Shown here piece after piece: positions 62,690 to 62,805 of a DNA stretch of 62,805 bases. The position numbers and the translations under genes were made by a program. The notes under the pieces were generated by a model that saw nothing but the letters and a program-made list of their open reading frames with translations, was not told the origin of the DNA and made no database searches. The stretch comes from Lachnospiraceae bacterium (lineage in GTDB: Bacteria; Bacillota; Clostridia; Lachnospirales; Lachnospiraceae), in assembly GCA_017552715.1 (NCBI GenBank), contig JAFZOW010000098.1, positions 1-62,805 of the forward strand. The letters are read 5' to 3'. Position 1 is the stretch's first letter; every line of letters begins with the position of its first letter.

Positions 62690-62805
62690 TCAAACTGCCA
62701 TTTTATCCGCCTGTTCTAATTCCTGGGACAGCTTCTGAGCTTTATTCGGTATCGTAGATGGCGTGATCCCTACGGCATTCAGGATCACCTTCTGCGTTGC
62801 TGTCA
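62690..62805 (-). CDS. Partial unknown protein (C-terminus only)
   Basis: A minus-strand frame enters from the right edge and stops at 62690. The 37 visible residues include QKVILNAVGITPSTIP and end in a charged helix and MAV. Uninterrupted coding is short, so this is uncertain; a transposase C-terminus would fit in style but I cannot confirm it. It lies upstream of the lacI promoter with no terminator seen. Confidence 0.35.
   Translation of the reverse strand, partial: TATQKVILNAVGITPSTIPNKAQKLSQELEQADKMAV

Overview
The window looks like a chromosomal segment from a fairly GC-rich member of the Clostridia, most likely Lachnospiraceae. The grounds are strong AGGAGG-type ribosome binding sites, SigA-type promoters, a HrcA/CIRCE heat-shock operon, a gdpP-rplI-dnaB operon, class I two-subunit fumarase, PyrK/PyrD type 1B, and many short lipoproteins and LplB/LplC-type sugar permeases of the sort common in gut Firmicutes. 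No rRNA, tRNA or CRISPR array was seen, and a lone large serine recombinase is the main mobile-type gene.

Layout. 1-113: start of an unknown gene (minus). 485-5373: a two-component system followed by a VTC-domain protein, a DUF4956 membrane protein and a secreted beta-helix lipoprotein (Cthe_2159 type), possibly a polyphosphate/cell-surface module. 5596-7311: the orphan serine recombinase. 14840 down to 7314 (minus): gdpP, rplI, dnaB, then a membrane phosphodiester glycosidase with a 12-residue-repeat cytoplasmic tail, a membrane-anchored unknown and a DUF3810 zincin-like membrane protein. 18118-14901 (minus): DUF4349 lipoprotein, terminator, an unknown gene, fumarase alpha and beta. 21790-18272 (minus): LplB/LplC permeases and a solute-binding lipoprotein. 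22092-26295: an LRR lipoprotein, a divergent metallophosphoesterase lipoprotein and a cytosolic GH13 enzyme. 31568-26371 (minus): hrcA-grpE-dnaK-dnaJ with a perfect CIRCE and a large nested palindrome between dnaK and dnaJ. 33669-31589 (minus): aminotransferase, a small Sm/Hfq-like protein and a DUF6465-type protein. 33900-35171: a lipoprotein. 37378-35256 (minus): a second two-component system. 37439-41520: mutS2-pyrK-pyrD. 42995-41526 (minus): a GGDEF diguanylate cyclase. 48988-43191 (minus): an MMPL-type exporter with a giant GLUG/coiled-coil surface protein. 50312-49086 (minus): an EAL-HDOD protein with no visible catalytic EAL motif. 52618-50400 (minus): citrate synthase and a possible glycosyltransferase. 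62542-52774 (minus): a galactan-utilisation locus (LacI regulator, binding protein, two permeases, GH53 galactanase, GH2 enzyme). 62690-62805: the 3' end of an unidentified gene.

The galactan locus works as a unit: a secreted GH53 enzyme cuts galactan, the binding protein and two permeases import the oligosaccharides, and a cytosolic GH2 enzyme finishes them. Two near-identical operators just downstream of the -10 boxes of the binding-protein gene and the lacI gene point to control and autoregulation by the LacI protein. Beyond gene content, the most notable signals are several promoters whose -10 box lies only 7-12 bases before a start codon (leaderless or nearly leaderless mRNAs), the nested palindrome inside the dnaK-dnaJ gap, and the VTC-DUF4956-beta-helix and MMPL-GLUG modules, whose biology is poorly known. 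All functional calls rest on reading motifs by eye; no database search was run.
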